A stretch of 64,000 bases of DNA from Planctomicrobium piriforme (GCF_900113665.1 NZ_FOQD01000010.1:1-64000); one strand, 5' to 3'. Shown: positions 21,214-29,989, numbered from the stretch's first letter. The notes: generated by a model from the letters alone, not told the origin. A program made the numbers and translations.

Positions 21214-21936
21214 ATGTCGACGATCGCAATTCTCGGCGCCTCAGGCACGATCGGCACGGCCACCGCCCGGCGTCTCATTGCTGCCGGCCGGAAAGTGCTG
21301 CTGCTGGGAAGAACTCAGGAGAAGCTGGCTAAGCTGGCCGCGGAACTCGATCAGCCGTTTGCCCTGTTCGATCCCTCCGCATCAGCTTCGCTTGAGGCAG
21401 CGCTCGTAGGTGTTGATGATCTCGCCGGGCTCGTGAACTGCTGCGGATCGTTGCTGCTCAAGCCTGGGCATTCCACAACGGACGACGAGTTTCGGCAGAC
21501 GTTCGAAGCGAATCTATTCACCGCGTTCGCCACCGTTCGTGTGGCTGGCAAGCTGCTTCGCCAGCGCGGCGGATCTGTCGTACTCTTTGCATCGGCTGCT
21601 GCCGAGATCGGCATCCAGAACCACGAAGCGATCGCTGCCGCCAAGGCCGGCGTGATCGGACTCGCGCGTTCGGCCGCGGCGACTTATGCCCCAAACAATA
21701 TTCGCGTGAACGTGGTGAGTCCCGGATTGATGCGCACGGAACTGACGCGTCGCGTCTGGGAGAACCCTGCCGCCGCGGCGGCCTCAATCGAACTCCACGC
21801 GCTCGGGCGGCTGGGCGAGCCAGAACACGCAGCCTCGCTCGTCGCCTGGTTGCTTGATCCAGAAAACGACTGGATCACCGGTCAGGTGATTGGAGTCGAT
21901 GGTGGACTGGGTCATGTCCTCCCCCGCCGCCGCTGA
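21214..21936 (+). CDS. Atypical short-chain dehydrogenase/reductase
   Basis: Rossmann-fold protein of 240 residues. The cofactor loop is GASGTIGTA and NNIRVNVVSPGLMRTELTRR is the usual SDR segment after the active site. The catalytic YxxxK motif is altered: the region reads NHEAIAAAKAG, so the lysine is present but isoleucine stands where tyrosine is expected. The serine in LFASAAAEIG is kept. The protein may use a different catalytic residue or may not be an oxidoreductase. AAGGA lies 10 nt before the ATG at 21214; an ATG at 21190 is an alternative start. Confidence 0.85.
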   Translation: MSTIAILGASGTIGTATARRLIAAGRKVLLLGRTQEKLAKLAAELDQPFALFDPSASASLEAALVGVDDLAGLVNCCGSLLLKPGHSTTDDEFRQTFEANLFTAFATVRVAGKLLRQRGGSVVLFASAAAEIGIQNHEAIAAAKAGVIGLARSAAATYAPNNIRVNVVSPGLMRTELTRRVWENPAAAAASIELHALGRLGEPEHAASLVAWLLDPENDWITGQVIGVDGGLGHVLPRRR

Positions 21937-22193
21937 TCGCGTGGAACGCGCTATTGATATCGTTCTGGCGACATCCACGCCCCGGGTGCGCGAATTCAAT
22001 GGATTGTTTTCGTGTGATTCGTCTCTTTCGTGGTTTTTTCTCTCTTAACTCACTGCGAAAAAAATCAGTGAATCTCGGAGAAACCGGGTTAATCATTCCG
22101 CCCGCTTGCAGGTTCCCTGGTGGGATGAACGATTTGGACGAATTTTGTTTTCGCCGGCCGTTCATCTGGGGGTTTCCATGTAAGGAGTTCGGA

Positions 22194-22796
22194 ATGTTGC
22201 TGCGAAAATTTGCTCTCGGTTTGCTGGCAGTGGTCACGCTGGGGATGTCCGCAAACGGGTTGCGGGCTGCTGAGCCGGCGACGAAAGACATTGTGGGCGT
22301 TGCGGTTGAGGCGGGGTCGTTCAAGACGCTCGCTGCCGCACTCAAGGCGGCGGGGCTGGTCGAAGCCTTACAGGGGCCGGGACCATTCACCGTCTTTGCT
22401 CCGACGGACGAAGCCTTCGCCGCGTTGCCGGCCGGAACGGTCGAAAACCTGTTGAAGCCCGAGAACAAGGACCAGCTGGTCGCCATCCTGAAGTACCACG
22501 TTGTGGCCGGTAAAAAGCTGTCGAAAGATCTGGTCGGCGGGCAGGCCGTGCCGACCCTGCAGGGGAACGCCGTGAAAGTGACTGTCGTCAACGGCGAAGC
22601 CAAGGTGATGGGAGCCAAAATCGTGAAGGTCGACGTGCCTGCCTCGAACGGCGTGATTCATGTGATCGACAAGGTGTTGATCCCCGAAACGAAGACGACC
22701 TCATCAGTCGAACCGACTCATGCTCAGCCGGTCGCCTCCACTTGTCCCAGTACCCAGCACGCGAACCGCATGGTCTGGACTCGTCGCGCTCGCTAA
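22194..22796 (+). CDS. Secreted fasciclin (FAS1) domain protein
   Basis: Protein of 200 residues. A signal peptide (MLLRKFALGLLAVVTLGMSA) precedes one FAS1 domain: SFKTLAAALKAAGLVEALQG, then GPFTVFAPTDEAFAALP, LKYHVVAGK and the closing VIHVIDKVLIPE. FAS1 domains mediate adhesion in the cell envelope or outside the cell. The C-terminal 35 residues are polar and unconserved by eye. AAGGAG at 22182-22187 lies 6 nt before the ATG, which fixes the start. Confidence 0.92.
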   Translation: MLLRKFALGLLAVVTLGMSANGLRAAEPATKDIVGVAVEAGSFKTLAAALKAAGLVEALQGPGPFTVFAPTDEAFAALPAGTVENLLKPENKDQLVAILKYHVVAGKKLSKDLVGGQAVPTLQGNAVKVTVVNGEAKVMGAKIVKVDVPASNGVIHVIDKVLIPETKTTSSVEPTHAQPVASTCPSTQHANRMVWTRRAR

Positions 22797-22890
22797 CTGC
22801 TCTGACGAATTTCAATGGACTCGGTCGTTTGGATTTTTGACATTGAGATTTGTTTGAGATTGGGTGCTTGAGATTTGAGTGTTCCTGCCC

Positions 22891-22940
22891 GCCCGGCATC
22901 GCCGCACATTGCTGATGTGTGACGACGCCGGGCTTTTTTT
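22891..22940 (+). terminator. Rho-independent terminator after the fasciclin gene
   Basis: GCCCGGC and GCCGGGC form a 7-bp GC stem with CACAT/ATGTG pairing nearer the loop, followed by a run of seven T residues. It lies about 95 bp after the fasciclin stop codon and before asnS. Confidence 0.75.
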
Positions 22941-23075
22941 GCTTGAGGGCGCACGAAGAAAACGGCCCAATCCCCGTGGCGGTGACGTGCGGCGGTGATT
23001 TCTTTACGATCTCCTCGTCCAAGACCAGCAGACGGCACGCCTGCTTGCCGCCTGAATATCGGAAGGGAGTCTGAG

Positions 23076-24482
23076 ATGTCCGCAGCACTGTCGAGAATTG
23101 CACCGCTTCTGAAGTCCGCCGCTCCGGGAACCACGGTGACGACCGCCGGCTGGGTCCGCACCCGGCGCGATTCCAAACAGGGATTCTCGTTCGTCGAGCT
23201 CAATGACGGCTCGTGCATGGCGAACCTGCAACTGGTGATCGATAGCGGCGTCCCTGGCTATGCCGACGTCATCAAGCATGTCACGACCGGTTCCAGTCTC
23301 CGCGTCTCCGGCGAGTTGAAAGAATCTCCGGGCGCGAATCAACGGGTCGAACTGCATGTGCAGTCGCTCGAACTGCTCGGTGAAGCCGACGCCGACAAGT
23401 ACCCGCTGCAGAAGAAGCGACACAGCTTCGAGTTTCTCCGCGAGATCGCTCATCTCCGGCCCCGCACGAACACCTTCGGGGCGATTGCCCGTGTGAGAAA
23501 TTGTGTCTGCCGCGCGATTCATGACTTCTTCCAGCAAAGAGACTTTCTGCATGTGCAGACGCCGCTCATCACCACCAGTGACTGCGAGGGTGCCGGCGAG
23601 ATGTTCACGGTCACCACGCTGCTCGATCCCGACCGCGAAGCCAAGGGCTTCAAACCTGGCGAGATTGATTACAGCCACGACTTCTTCGGCAAGAAGGCTT
23701 CGTTGACGGTCTCCGGGCAACTGGAGGGGGAGATTTTCGCCTGTGCTGTCGGCCCGATCTACACGTTCGGTCCCACCTTTCGGGCAGAGAACTCGAACAC
23801 CACCCGGCACCTCGCCGAGTTCTGGATGATCGAACCGGAAGCTCCGTTCTACGAGCTGGTCGATGACATGCAGCTTGCGGAAGACTTCATCAAGTTCGTC
23901 ATCCGCGCCTGTCTGGAACACTGCGCCGAGGACATGCAGTTCTTCAACGACCGCATCGACAACACGGTGCTGAGTACGATGCAGAACATTCTCGACCACC
24001 AATTCAAACGGGTCTCGTACACCGAGGCAGTCGCGCTGCTGGAAAAATCAGGTAAGACCTGGGAGTACCCGGTCGCCTGGGGTATCAACCTGCAGGCGGA
24101 ACACGAACGCTGGCTGACGGAAGATCATTTCAAGCAGCCGATCATCGTTTACGACTACCCGCGAACGTTGAAGCCGTTCTACATGTACTGCAATGACGAC
24201 GGAAAAACAGTCAGGGCGATGGACGTGCTTGTGCCCCGCGTGGGGGAGATCATCGGCGGCAGCCAGCGCGAGCATCGGCTGGACGTGCTGGAAAGCCGGC
24301 TGGCGGAATCGGGCCTCGATCCGGCGGCCTACTGGTGGTATCTCGATCTGCGCCGCTACGGCAGCGTCCCCCATAGCGGCTTCGGCCTGGGTCTGGAAAG
24401 AATGATCCTGCTGCTGACCGGCATGCAGAACATCCGCGACGTGATTCCATTCCCTCGGACTCCGAAGAACGCGGAGTTTTGA
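23076..24482 (+). CDS. asnS: Asparaginyl-tRNA synthetase
   Basis: Class II aminoacyl-tRNA synthetase of 468 residues that charges tRNA-Asn. The N-terminal OB fold binds the anticodon (AGWVRTRRDSKQGFSFVELND). LQKKRHSFEFLREIAHLRPR is a signature of AsnRS as opposed to AspRS. Motif 2 is FRAENSNTTRHLAEFWMIEP and motif 3 is GFGLGLERMILLLTGMQNIR. GGGAG 6 nt before the ATG at 23076 supports this start over the longer frame from 22995. It lies downstream of its own intergenic region after a terminator, so it is probably transcribed independently. Confidence 0.96.
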   Translation: MSAALSRIAPLLKSAAPGTTVTTAGWVRTRRDSKQGFSFVELNDGSCMANLQLVIDSGVPGYADVIKHVTTGSSLRVSGELKESPGANQRVELHVQSLELLGEADADKYPLQKKRHSFEFLREIAHLRPRTNTFGAIARVRNCVCRAIHDFFQQRDFLHVQTPLITTSDCEGAGEMFTVTTLLDPDREAKGFKPGEIDYSHDFFGKKASLTVSGQLEGEIFACAVGPIYTFGPTFRAENSNTTRHLAEFWMIEPEAPFYELVDDMQLAEDFIKFVIRACLEHCAEDMQFFNDRIDNTVLSTMQNILDHQFKRVSYTEAVALLEKSGKTWEYPVAWGINLQAEHERWLTEDHFKQPIIVYDYPRTLKPFYMYCNDDGKTVRAMDVLVPRVGEIIGGSQREHRLDVLESRLAESGLDPAAYWWYLDLRRYGSVPHSGFGLGLERMILLLTGMQNIRDVIPFPRTPKNAEF

Positions 24483-24547
24483 ACAGGCTTGAGGGGTGAG
24501 GCTTGAGGCTTGAGGGAAAGAAGCTTGGGCCGGAGCCCATTTGAGAT

Positions 24548-24582
24548 GACGCCGATCAGCCGGCACGCGTTAGCGTCCGGTT
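24548..24582 (+). repeat. REP-like dispersed palindrome, variant type
   Basis: Variant of the REP-like family in which the hairpin part reads CCGGCACGCGTTAGCGTCCG instead of the TGGGC/GCCCA form. A second variant copy is at 38502 and an inverted one at 34455. Confidence 0.7.
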
Positions 24583-24687
24583 CCCGCAATCAACAGGCGC
24601 CGCTTTGAGGAAAGCACGTCGCCTGTCCCCATGAAGGGCGTGTATAACCGTAAACACACATTCTCAATCCCCGAAGGAATTCCCCCG

Positions 24688-25038
24688 GTGAACGAATCTC
24701 AAGACATCGGCGGCACAATGAACAGCGATCCCCAGAGCCTGAGTCTCTCCGGGCTGCAGGGGCTCATTCGCACCATGTACTCGTCGAAAGACGAGCAGCG
24801 GGGCGTCGACGGGACGTTCATGTGGCTGATGGAAGAAGTGGGCGAACTGGCCGCTGCGCTCCGCGAAGGAACCCCGAAAGAACTCGCCTACGAATTCGCG
24901 GACGTCCTCGCCTGGCTGGCAACGATCGCCAACGTCGCCGGCGTCGACCTGGAACAGGCCGTCATGGAGAAATACGGCCGCGGCTGCCCAGGCTGCAAGC
25001 AGATGGTGTGCGCGTGCGGGGTCGAAGAAAAACCGTAA
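24688..25038 (+). CDS. MazG-like nucleotide pyrophosphohydrolase with C-terminal Cys cluster
   Basis: All-alpha NTP pyrophosphohydrolase of 116 residues. The metal-binding helix pair shows LMEEVGELAAAL (Glu49, Glu50, Glu53) and YEFADVLAWL (Glu69, Asp72), the EExxE and ExxD motifs of the MazG/dUTPase-like superfamily. The C-terminus has CPGCKQMVCAC, which could bind zinc. It probably hydrolyses a non-canonical or excess nucleoside triphosphate. GAAGGA lies 9 nt before the GTG at 24688; an ATG at 24718 is possible but lacks a ribosome-binding site. Confidence 0.85.
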   Translation: MNESQDIGGTMNSDPQSLSLSGLQGLIRTMYSSKDEQRGVDGTFMWLMEEVGELAAALREGTPKELAYEFADVLAWLATIANVAGVDLEQAVMEKYGRGCPGCKQMVCACGVEEKP

Positions 25039-25087
25039 GGTTCGCTGGCCCATGGGCAGAGCGCGGGCTTCGTCGAAATTCGAATAT

Positions 25088-25204
25088 CGAAGCACGAAAT
25101 CCGAAACAAATCCCAATTCTCAAAATCCAAATCACTCCAAACAGCTTCTTGTTTGGGGCATTGGAATTTGAAATTTGTTTGAGATTTGGAATTTGGTGCT
25201 TCGG
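25088..25204. repeat. Intergenic inverted-repeat element (CGAAGCAC/GTGCTTCG)
   Basis: An imperfect palindrome: CGAAGCAC and CAAAATCCAAAT on the left are matched by ATTTGGAATTTG and GTGCTTCG on the right. The centre holds a perfect hairpin CCAAACA/TGTTTGG (25137-25156). Fragments resembling its right half (GAGATTTGTTTGAGATTGGG) occur near 22843, so it is a dispersed element. Confidence 0.6.
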
Positions 25205-25263
25205 ATTTAAAGCCGCTGAATCCCCGAGTGTCGAGGCCGATCAAACCAGGTTCAGCTCATCAA

Positions 25264-25404
25264 TTACTGCACTGCCCAGCCGTAGCTGGCGAGTTCCAGA
25301 GCCAGGAAGATGCAGCCGGTCAGCAGGGCGCCCACTGCCACGAAGAGCAGGCCGACGTAGATGTCCGGCGTGGGATCTTCAGATGTTGAGTTTCGTGGTG
25401 ACAT
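25264..25404 (-). CDS. Small single-pass membrane protein (46 residues)
   Basis: 46 residues: a polar N-terminus (MSPRNSTSEDPTPD) and one transmembrane helix (IYVGLLFVAVGALLTGCIFL). AGAAGGG a few bases before the ATG at 25404 is a good ribosome-binding site. The start lies inside the end of the upstream coiled-coil gene, a 26-bp overlap, which suggests translational coupling and membership of the same operon. No function is known; a partner role for the two coiled-coil membrane proteins upstream is inferred. Confidence 0.7.
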   Translation of the reverse strand: MSPRNSTSEDPTPDIYVGLLFVAVGALLTGCIFLALELASYGWAVQ

Positions 25405-26248
25405 TGTCGCCCTTCTGAATGATGCCGTTTTTCGCCGGCAGAATGACTTCACCTACGGCCCAGTCCGGCCCCAGGTCCATGATGCGGATGCGGCCGAGCC
25501 AGTCAGAGCGTTCCTGACCGGTGATGCGGACCACGTCGAGTTCGTTGCCTTTGACCAGGCCGTCGTCGCTGCCGATGGAGATCTCAACGAACTGCACGCG
25601 GTTGGCGCGGTTCATGCGGATTTCAGTCACCAGGCCATCGACCGGCGGCGGCGGAGCAGACTGCTTCGAGACCACTTCCGGATCGGTTTCGAGGCCCGCG
25701 TTGGCGACGATTCGTTTCAGGAATGCGAGCTGCGCCAGTCCAGCGACATAGGCTTTGTTCAGAGCCCGATAGGCTTCTTCGCCAGTGAACAGTTTGTCTT
25801 TGAGTTCGCGGTTTTCGCCGGACAGCTCATCGAGCTTGGCCTGCATCTTGGCGTTTTCGATCCGCTGCTTTTCCGCTTCTTCCTGACGGAACTGGGCTTC
25901 CTTGGCTTTCGACTCGGCGAGGCCGGTCTGCGTCGCCCGTTCCTGCTGCAGGGCGTCGAAGCGGGATTTCAGTTCGGTGAGCTGCGTCGTAATCGAGGTG
26001 TTCTTGGCAGCAAGAGCATTGGCCTTCTGCGATTCTTCCGAGAACTTCGCTTCGAACTCGCGACGGGCGTTCGTCAGTTCTTCACGGGCCACACTCAGCT
26101 CGCCCTGGGCAGTGGTGAGCTGCTTCTGCGTCTGCGTGTACTTCGCGCGCCAGTTCTGGTGGGCTGTGAAAACAGCGCCGGCAAAGGTCATGAACAGCAG
26201 GCTCAGGACCACCTGGACGACCACCAGAATTTTACCGACGTACGACAT
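25379..26248 (-). CDS. Membrane-anchored coiled-coil protein with C-terminal beta domain
   Basis: 289 residues with three parts. An N-terminal helix (GKILVVVQVVLSLLFMTFAG) anchors it in the membrane. Residues about 35-170 form a long heptad-rich coiled coil (QTQKQLTTAQGELSVAREEL and onward). The C-terminal 100 residues are beta-rich, with VTEIRMNRANRVQFVEISIG and SDDGLVKGNELDVVR. The order anchor-coiled coil-beta domain, and the phrase around SDDGLVKG, recall MreC, but no clear homology is claimed. It is the middle gene of a three-gene minus-strand operon. Confidence 0.8.
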   Translation of the reverse strand: MSYVGKILVVVQVVLSLLFMTFAGAVFTAHQNWRAKYTQTQKQLTTAQGELSVAREELTNARREFEAKFSEESQKANALAAKNTSITTQLTELKSRFDALQQERATQTGLAESKAKEAQFRQEEAEKQRIENAKMQAKLDELSGENRELKDKLFTGEEAYRALNKAYVAGLAQLAFLKRIVANAGLETDPEVVSKQSAPPPPVDGLVTEIRMNRANRVQFVEISIGSDDGLVKGNELDVVRITGQERSDWLGRIRIMDLGPDWAVGEVILPAKNGIIQKGDNVTTKLNI

Positions 26249-26353
26249 TGTCTTACTCCGCCCAGGCGGGTTCCATTTCGATCACATCTGACCGTCAGCG
26301 GTCAGTATCTCACACTTTGCGACGCCACGTCTGCTCATCACCGCTGTTGCACG

Positions 26354-27007
26354 CTATTGCAGTTGATTCTGCAAAGATTGCTGCCGGGCTTTCGCCCGGA
26401 TCTGATCCCCCTGAAACTGGATCAGCAGATTTTGAAGCTGCGTCTGAACGGCCACGAGTCGAAATTCATCCGCCCGCAGTTCGTTGATTTGTTGTTGCAG
26501 CCGAATCACGTCTTCGCGACGGGCTTCCGTCACGTTCTCGAGCTTTTGAGCTTCGTTGGTTGCGGCAATGATTTTCGTGGCGAGTTCGGCTTCCTGGACA
26601 CGAGTGGCGGCCAGCCGAGCCCGTAACTGTGTTTCGTATTCGACAAGAGCCGCTTCGTCGCTGGCCTTGGCCTTTTCCAGACTTTCGACGCGGGTCTGCA
26701 GAATCGGCTCGCGTTCGGTGAGAGTCTGCAGTTCGGTCTGCTGCCGCGTCGCCACCTCGTCCAGAACTTTGGAAAGCACTTCCGGAAGCCGTTTCGAAGT
26801 GGCAACCGTCTGGCCGTCGGCAATACGCGTGGCCGTCCAGGTGAAGTCGGGCGCCGGTCCCTGGGTGAACTTGTAGTAATCCAGGTAGCCGGCCTGCGTC
26901 ATCTGCAGCCAATCCGGACCGCCAAACACGGTCGCGATCGCAAACCCGGCAAAAGCCAGGCTCGCGGCGGCGATGAAAACTGCAAGGAGTTTGCCGAATT
27001 TTGTCAT
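26354..27007 (-). CDS. Membrane-anchored coiled-coil protein
   Basis: 217 residues. An N-terminal transmembrane helix (KLLAVFIAAASLAFAGFAIA) is followed by a short globular stretch (about 28-75) and a coiled coil from about 80 to the end, rich in Gln, Glu, Ala and Leu (TRVESLEKAKASDEAALVEY). The next gene, 105 bp downstream, has the same anchor-plus-coiled-coil design, so the two may associate. No known family is recognised. Confidence 0.78.
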   Translation of the reverse strand: MTKFGKLLAVFIAAASLAFAGFAIATVFGGPDWLQMTQAGYLDYYKFTQGPAPDFTWTATRIADGQTVATSKRLPEVLSKVLDEVATRQQTELQTLTEREPILQTRVESLEKAKASDEAALVEYETQLRARLAATRVQEAELATKIIAATNEAQKLENVTEARREDVIRLQQQINELRADEFRLVAVQTQLQNLLIQFQGDQIRAKARQQSLQNQLQ

Positions 27008-27250
27008 GGACGGTGCAGGCGCAAGATGGAGAGAGGTGGCGGATTTATCCTACGCCTGCCATTTCTGCACTGTCAACAGGCGCACAATTTCACCGCCAGA
27101 ATTTCAGAAATCCTCTTCGGATGTTTCGGCATCTGCCGCCCTGTCCCCTCTGCGGAACCGCCCCGCTTTCCTCGGCGGATACTTTTCAGGGCTGGCAGCA
27201 GCAGGTGGAACGGTTGTAACAGTCGTGCGGCCTTCCGCTAATAGATCTCC

Positions 27251-27559
27251 TCAGGGAGGGTCGACTCCCCCCTCGCAGAAGGGATGACAACGGAGAATTC
27301 GCCAGATCCCCTTCACCGCTCCTCGAACCGGCCCGTACTTTTTCACCGCCTGAATGAAGTACTCGCTGCACGAGGGCTCGAATCGGCAGCGTCCCCCCAG
27401 AAATGGCCCCGCCGTCACCCGGTACAGGTAAACCAGGCCAATCAATCCCGCCGAGATCGCCTGGGAAACGGCCCGCACTGCCCGTTTGAAGAGGGAAACT
27501 CGCGGTATTTCTGCCGGGTTCAGATCAGAAAAAGTCGGATGTTCATCAGTGGCTGCCAC
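27251..27559 (-). CDS. yidD: Membrane protein insertion efficiency factor YidD
   Basis: 102 residues with the full YidD signature: YLYRVTAGPFLGGRCRFEPS, CSEYFIQAVKKYG and RILRCHPFCEGGVDPP. YidD is a small amphipathic-helix protein on the inner face of the cytoplasmic membrane that helps YidC/Sec insert membrane proteins. About 30 extra residues at the N-terminus precede the conserved part. The longest frame starts at a GTG (27559) and overlaps the end of the PSP1-like gene by 14 bp. It is not next to rnpA, rpmH or yidC in this window, unlike in many bacteria. Confidence 0.93.
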   Translation of the reverse strand: MAATDEHPTFSDLNPAEIPRVSLFKRAVRAVSQAISAGLIGLVYLYRVTAGPFLGGRCRFEPSCSEYFIQAVKKYGPVRGAVKGIWRILRCHPFCEGGVDPP

Positions 27560-28085
27560 AATTCCCGCAACCTCCGCCCCCCTTTTTCTCGACCGGGACG
27601 GTCACCAGACCGTCCGACGAAACGGGTTGGACATCCACCACGCCATATCCGGCGGCAGCAGCCTGGAGGGCCAGCTTGGTGCATTCCGGCCCGCGCTCAT
27701 TGAGCACATACAGCACAAACCGCGAGCTATCCAGCGTCCATTCCAGGTCGATCAACTGCAGGTCGAGATTCCACTCTGTTATTCGCTGAGTCCATTTCGA
27801 GAACTCGTCCCGTGCCCGTCGAGTCTGCTCCCTCGCGGTCGTCCGGTCGGCTTCGCTCGCCTCCCGCAGGATTGGAAACAGTGATTCCGGGTCAGGCGTT
27901 GGGGCGCTTCCGTTGGGACGCACCAGTTCCAGCACCGTGGCCAGTTCTGGCCCGCGGGATGTCTCCACCACCACGCTCGTGCCGCGAGTCAACGGAGCTT
28001 CACCGCTCCAGCCGGCCCGAACCACTTCAGGAATCGCACCGTGGCGAACGAGATAGGCAGTCGTCACAATTTCGGAAACAGTCAT
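27546..28085 (-). CDS. PSP1-like protein with C-terminal CGNC motif
   Basis: 179 residues. The pattern of RGPELATVLELV, then EFSKWTQRITEWNLDLQLID and LEWTLDSSRFVLYVL, follows the PSP1/YaaT domain, whose Bacillus member works with YlbF-family proteins in RNA processing and phosphorelay control. The family-typical C-terminal part is replaced by a short tail GGGGCGNCGSH, which could bind metal. It starts with ATG at 28085 and is translationally coupled to yidD by overlap. Assignment is from pattern only. Confidence 0.7.
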   Translation of the reverse strand: MTVSEIVTTAYLVRHGAIPEVVRAGWSGEAPLTRGTSVVVETSRGPELATVLELVRPNGSAPTPDPESLFPILREASEADRTTAREQTRRARDEFSKWTQRITEWNLDLQLIDLEWTLDSSRFVLYVLNERGPECTKLALQAAAAGYGVVDVQPVSSDGLVTVPVEKKGGGGCGNCGSH

Positions 28086-28183
28086 GACCCGAGTTTATCC
28101 GACGCACGCGCGCCTGTCAGCCGCGAGCAGATCATTGTCCCGGACGCTCCGAAGCATTCGGGACAATTCAACAGGAGACTGAA

Positions 28184-29125
28184 TTGTCGCTGTCCGTCTC
28201 GGAACCGGTCGCCTCGCTCAATGGGGAACTGATCCCTTTCTCCGAGGCGAAGCTCCCGATTTACGATCTTGGCGTGATGCAGGGAGCCACGGTCACAGAA
28301 CGTCTGCGAACCGTCGCCCATCGGCCGTACTTGGTGGCCGAACACCTGGCGCGGTTGCGGAATTCCCTGTTCGCAACAGGCATTCACATGCCGCTCGATT
28401 CCGGGCCGCTCGAAGACGTGATTGCGGAAGTCGCACGACTCAATTGCGCCCTGATCGGTCCGCATGATGATCTGGCGGTCGTGATCTTCGTGACCGCAGG
28501 GCAGTCTCTGACGGACTCCAATGGCCTCGTGGACCGCAGCCGAGGCACCGTTTGCGTCTACACCGCCCCGTTGCCGCTGGCCCACTGGCAACCTTGGTAC
28601 GAACACGGGTTGGCCCTGGTCGTGCCAGGCATCGAGCAAATCCCGGCCAGCTCCATTCCTCCGCAGATCAAACATCGCAGCCGCATGAACTGGTTTCTCG
28701 CGGATCGAGTAGCCCGTCAGGTCGATCCCCACGCGATGGCGCTGCTGTGCGACCAGAACGGCTTTGTCACCGAGTCCAGTTCCGGGAATCTGTTTGTGGT
28801 GCGACAGAACCGCCTGCAGACTCCCCGCGCGGAAACGACGCTGCCTGGCATCGCCCAGGCACATGTCATCGAGCTGGCGACTCACCAAGGCTGGCAAGTC
28901 GAACGCTGCGATCTCACTATCGAAGACGTGGCGGACGCGGACGAAGTCTTTATGACATCGTCAACCTATTGCCTCGTGCCTGTGCGGAGCATCAACGGTC
29001 AATCCATTGGAAAAGCATTGCCGGGGCACGTCACGAAGATGCTGCTCGACTGCTGGTCTGCGGAGTTGGGATTTTCACTGTCAGCTCAAGCGGCCCGTGC
29101 AGGCCATGACGAGCCGGAAGCGTGA
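28184..29125 (+). CDS. Class IV (branched-chain/4-amino-4-deoxychorismate lyase-like) aminotransferase
   Basis: PLP-dependent fold-type IV enzyme of 313 residues. It opens with LNGELIPFSEAKLPIYDLGV, typical of this class. The PLP lysine lies in IKHRSRMNW and the phosphate-binding loop is ESSSGNLFVV. MTSSTYCLVPVRSING is the usual C-terminal segment. Members include branched-chain aminotransferase, D-amino acid transaminase and aminodeoxychorismate lyase; sequence reading does not decide which. AGGAGA lies 5 nt before a TTG start at 28184. Confidence 0.88.
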   Translation: MSLSVSEPVASLNGELIPFSEAKLPIYDLGVMQGATVTERLRTVAHRPYLVAEHLARLRNSLFATGIHMPLDSGPLEDVIAEVARLNCALIGPHDDLAVVIFVTAGQSLTDSNGLVDRSRGTVCVYTAPLPLAHWQPWYEHGLALVVPGIEQIPASSIPPQIKHRSRMNWFLADRVARQVDPHAMALLCDQNGFVTESSSGNLFVVRQNRLQTPRAETTLPGIAQAHVIELATHQGWQVERCDLTIEDVADADEVFMTSSTYCLVPVRSINGQSIGKALPGHVTKMLLDCWSAELGFSLSAQAARAGHDEPEA

Positions 29126-29206
29126 GCGCCCGGAGAAGCTCCCGTCGCTGACGCTCCGGGCTCGGAGGTCAACTCTCAAACGCCCCAGCAACCCAGGATA
29201 ACGCGA

Positions 29207-29785
29207 TCAGCCGGCGCTTGAGACTTTGCCCTGTCGCAGGCGTTCCTTCGCGCGATGGAGCGTCGGACCGATCGAGTTCTCGGCGATGCCTAATTGTTTG
29301 CTGATTTCCTGATAGCTCAGCCCGTCGAGATAAAACAACTTGATGACGGCGGCTTCGCTCGGCGGAAGCTGGTTCATCAGTGCCCGGACTTCTTCCTGGT
29401 CGACCGCTTGCGGAGAGAGTTCTACCCCGCTCGATCGCAGCGCGGAAGGATGCACCGAGGTATGCCCCAGAGCTTCCGATTTCCGCCGCTGGGTCATCGA
29501 CTTCACGACCACCCGTCGCGAGACGACGGACAAATACGTCGCCAGCGATGATTTTCCCTTGAAGTGCCGCAGCACAGCAAAATCGTTCTTCAGCAGAGTC
29601 AGAAAGACTTCCGAGCACAGGTCTTCGATGTCGGCCGGAGTGAGATCGACGCTCCGCATGTGGGCGGTATGCCGGATCACATGGATGAACACCCCGATAA
29701 ATCGGTCGACAAATTCCTCCCACGCCCCTGGTTGTCGCCGCAGGCAGCGGTCGAGAATCCGACGATCGACTTCCACGAAGGGCAC
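29207..29785 (-). CDS. ECF-type RNA polymerase sigma factor
   Basis: 192 residues with sigma region 2 (WEEFVDRFIGVFIHVIRHTA, DIEDLCSEVFLTLL, GKSSLATYLSVVSRRVV) and region 4 (LPPSEAAVIKLFYLDGLSYQ, then EISKQLGIAENSIGPTLHRA). The linker of about 45 residues is typical of ECF factors. No anti-sigma gene is adjacent. The longest frame begins with GTG at 29785 and no strong ribosome-binding site is seen, so the start is uncertain. It is divergent from the retron and shares the intergenic region with it. Confidence 0.9.
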   Translation of the reverse strand: MPFVEVDRRILDRCLRRQPGAWEEFVDRFIGVFIHVIRHTAHMRSVDLTPADIEDLCSEVFLTLLKNDFAVLRHFKGKSSLATYLSVVSRRVVVKSMTQRRKSEALGHTSVHPSALRSSGVELSPQAVDQEEVRALMNQLPPSEAAVIKLFYLDGLSYQEISKQLGIAENSIGPTLHRAKERLRQGKVSSAG

Positions 29786-29953
29786 AGGGAGTTGTCCGCG
29801 AATCGGGAACAGAAGTGGCCACTCGGGCGTGTACGGCCCACAGGAAGTTTATGACCCACTTTCAGCGAGAACAACGGAGAAGTTTTTACTCGACCCTGCC
29901 GAATTCCAAAATTTCTCGCGCAGGACATCTTTTCCTGAGCTTAACCGGAAGGA

Positions 29954-29983
29954 TTGACTCAGACTCTCGACCCTCTCCATAAT
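29954..29983 (+). promoter_or_regulatory. Predicted promoter of the retron non-coding RNA
   Basis: TTGACT at 29954-29959 and CATAAT at 29978-29983 each differ from the sigma-70 consensus by one base and are separated by 18 nt. Six or seven bases further on is G29990, the first base of the left arm of the predicted retron RNA, so transcription would begin exactly at that arm. Confidence 0.65.
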
Positions 29984-29989
29984 CCCGCC

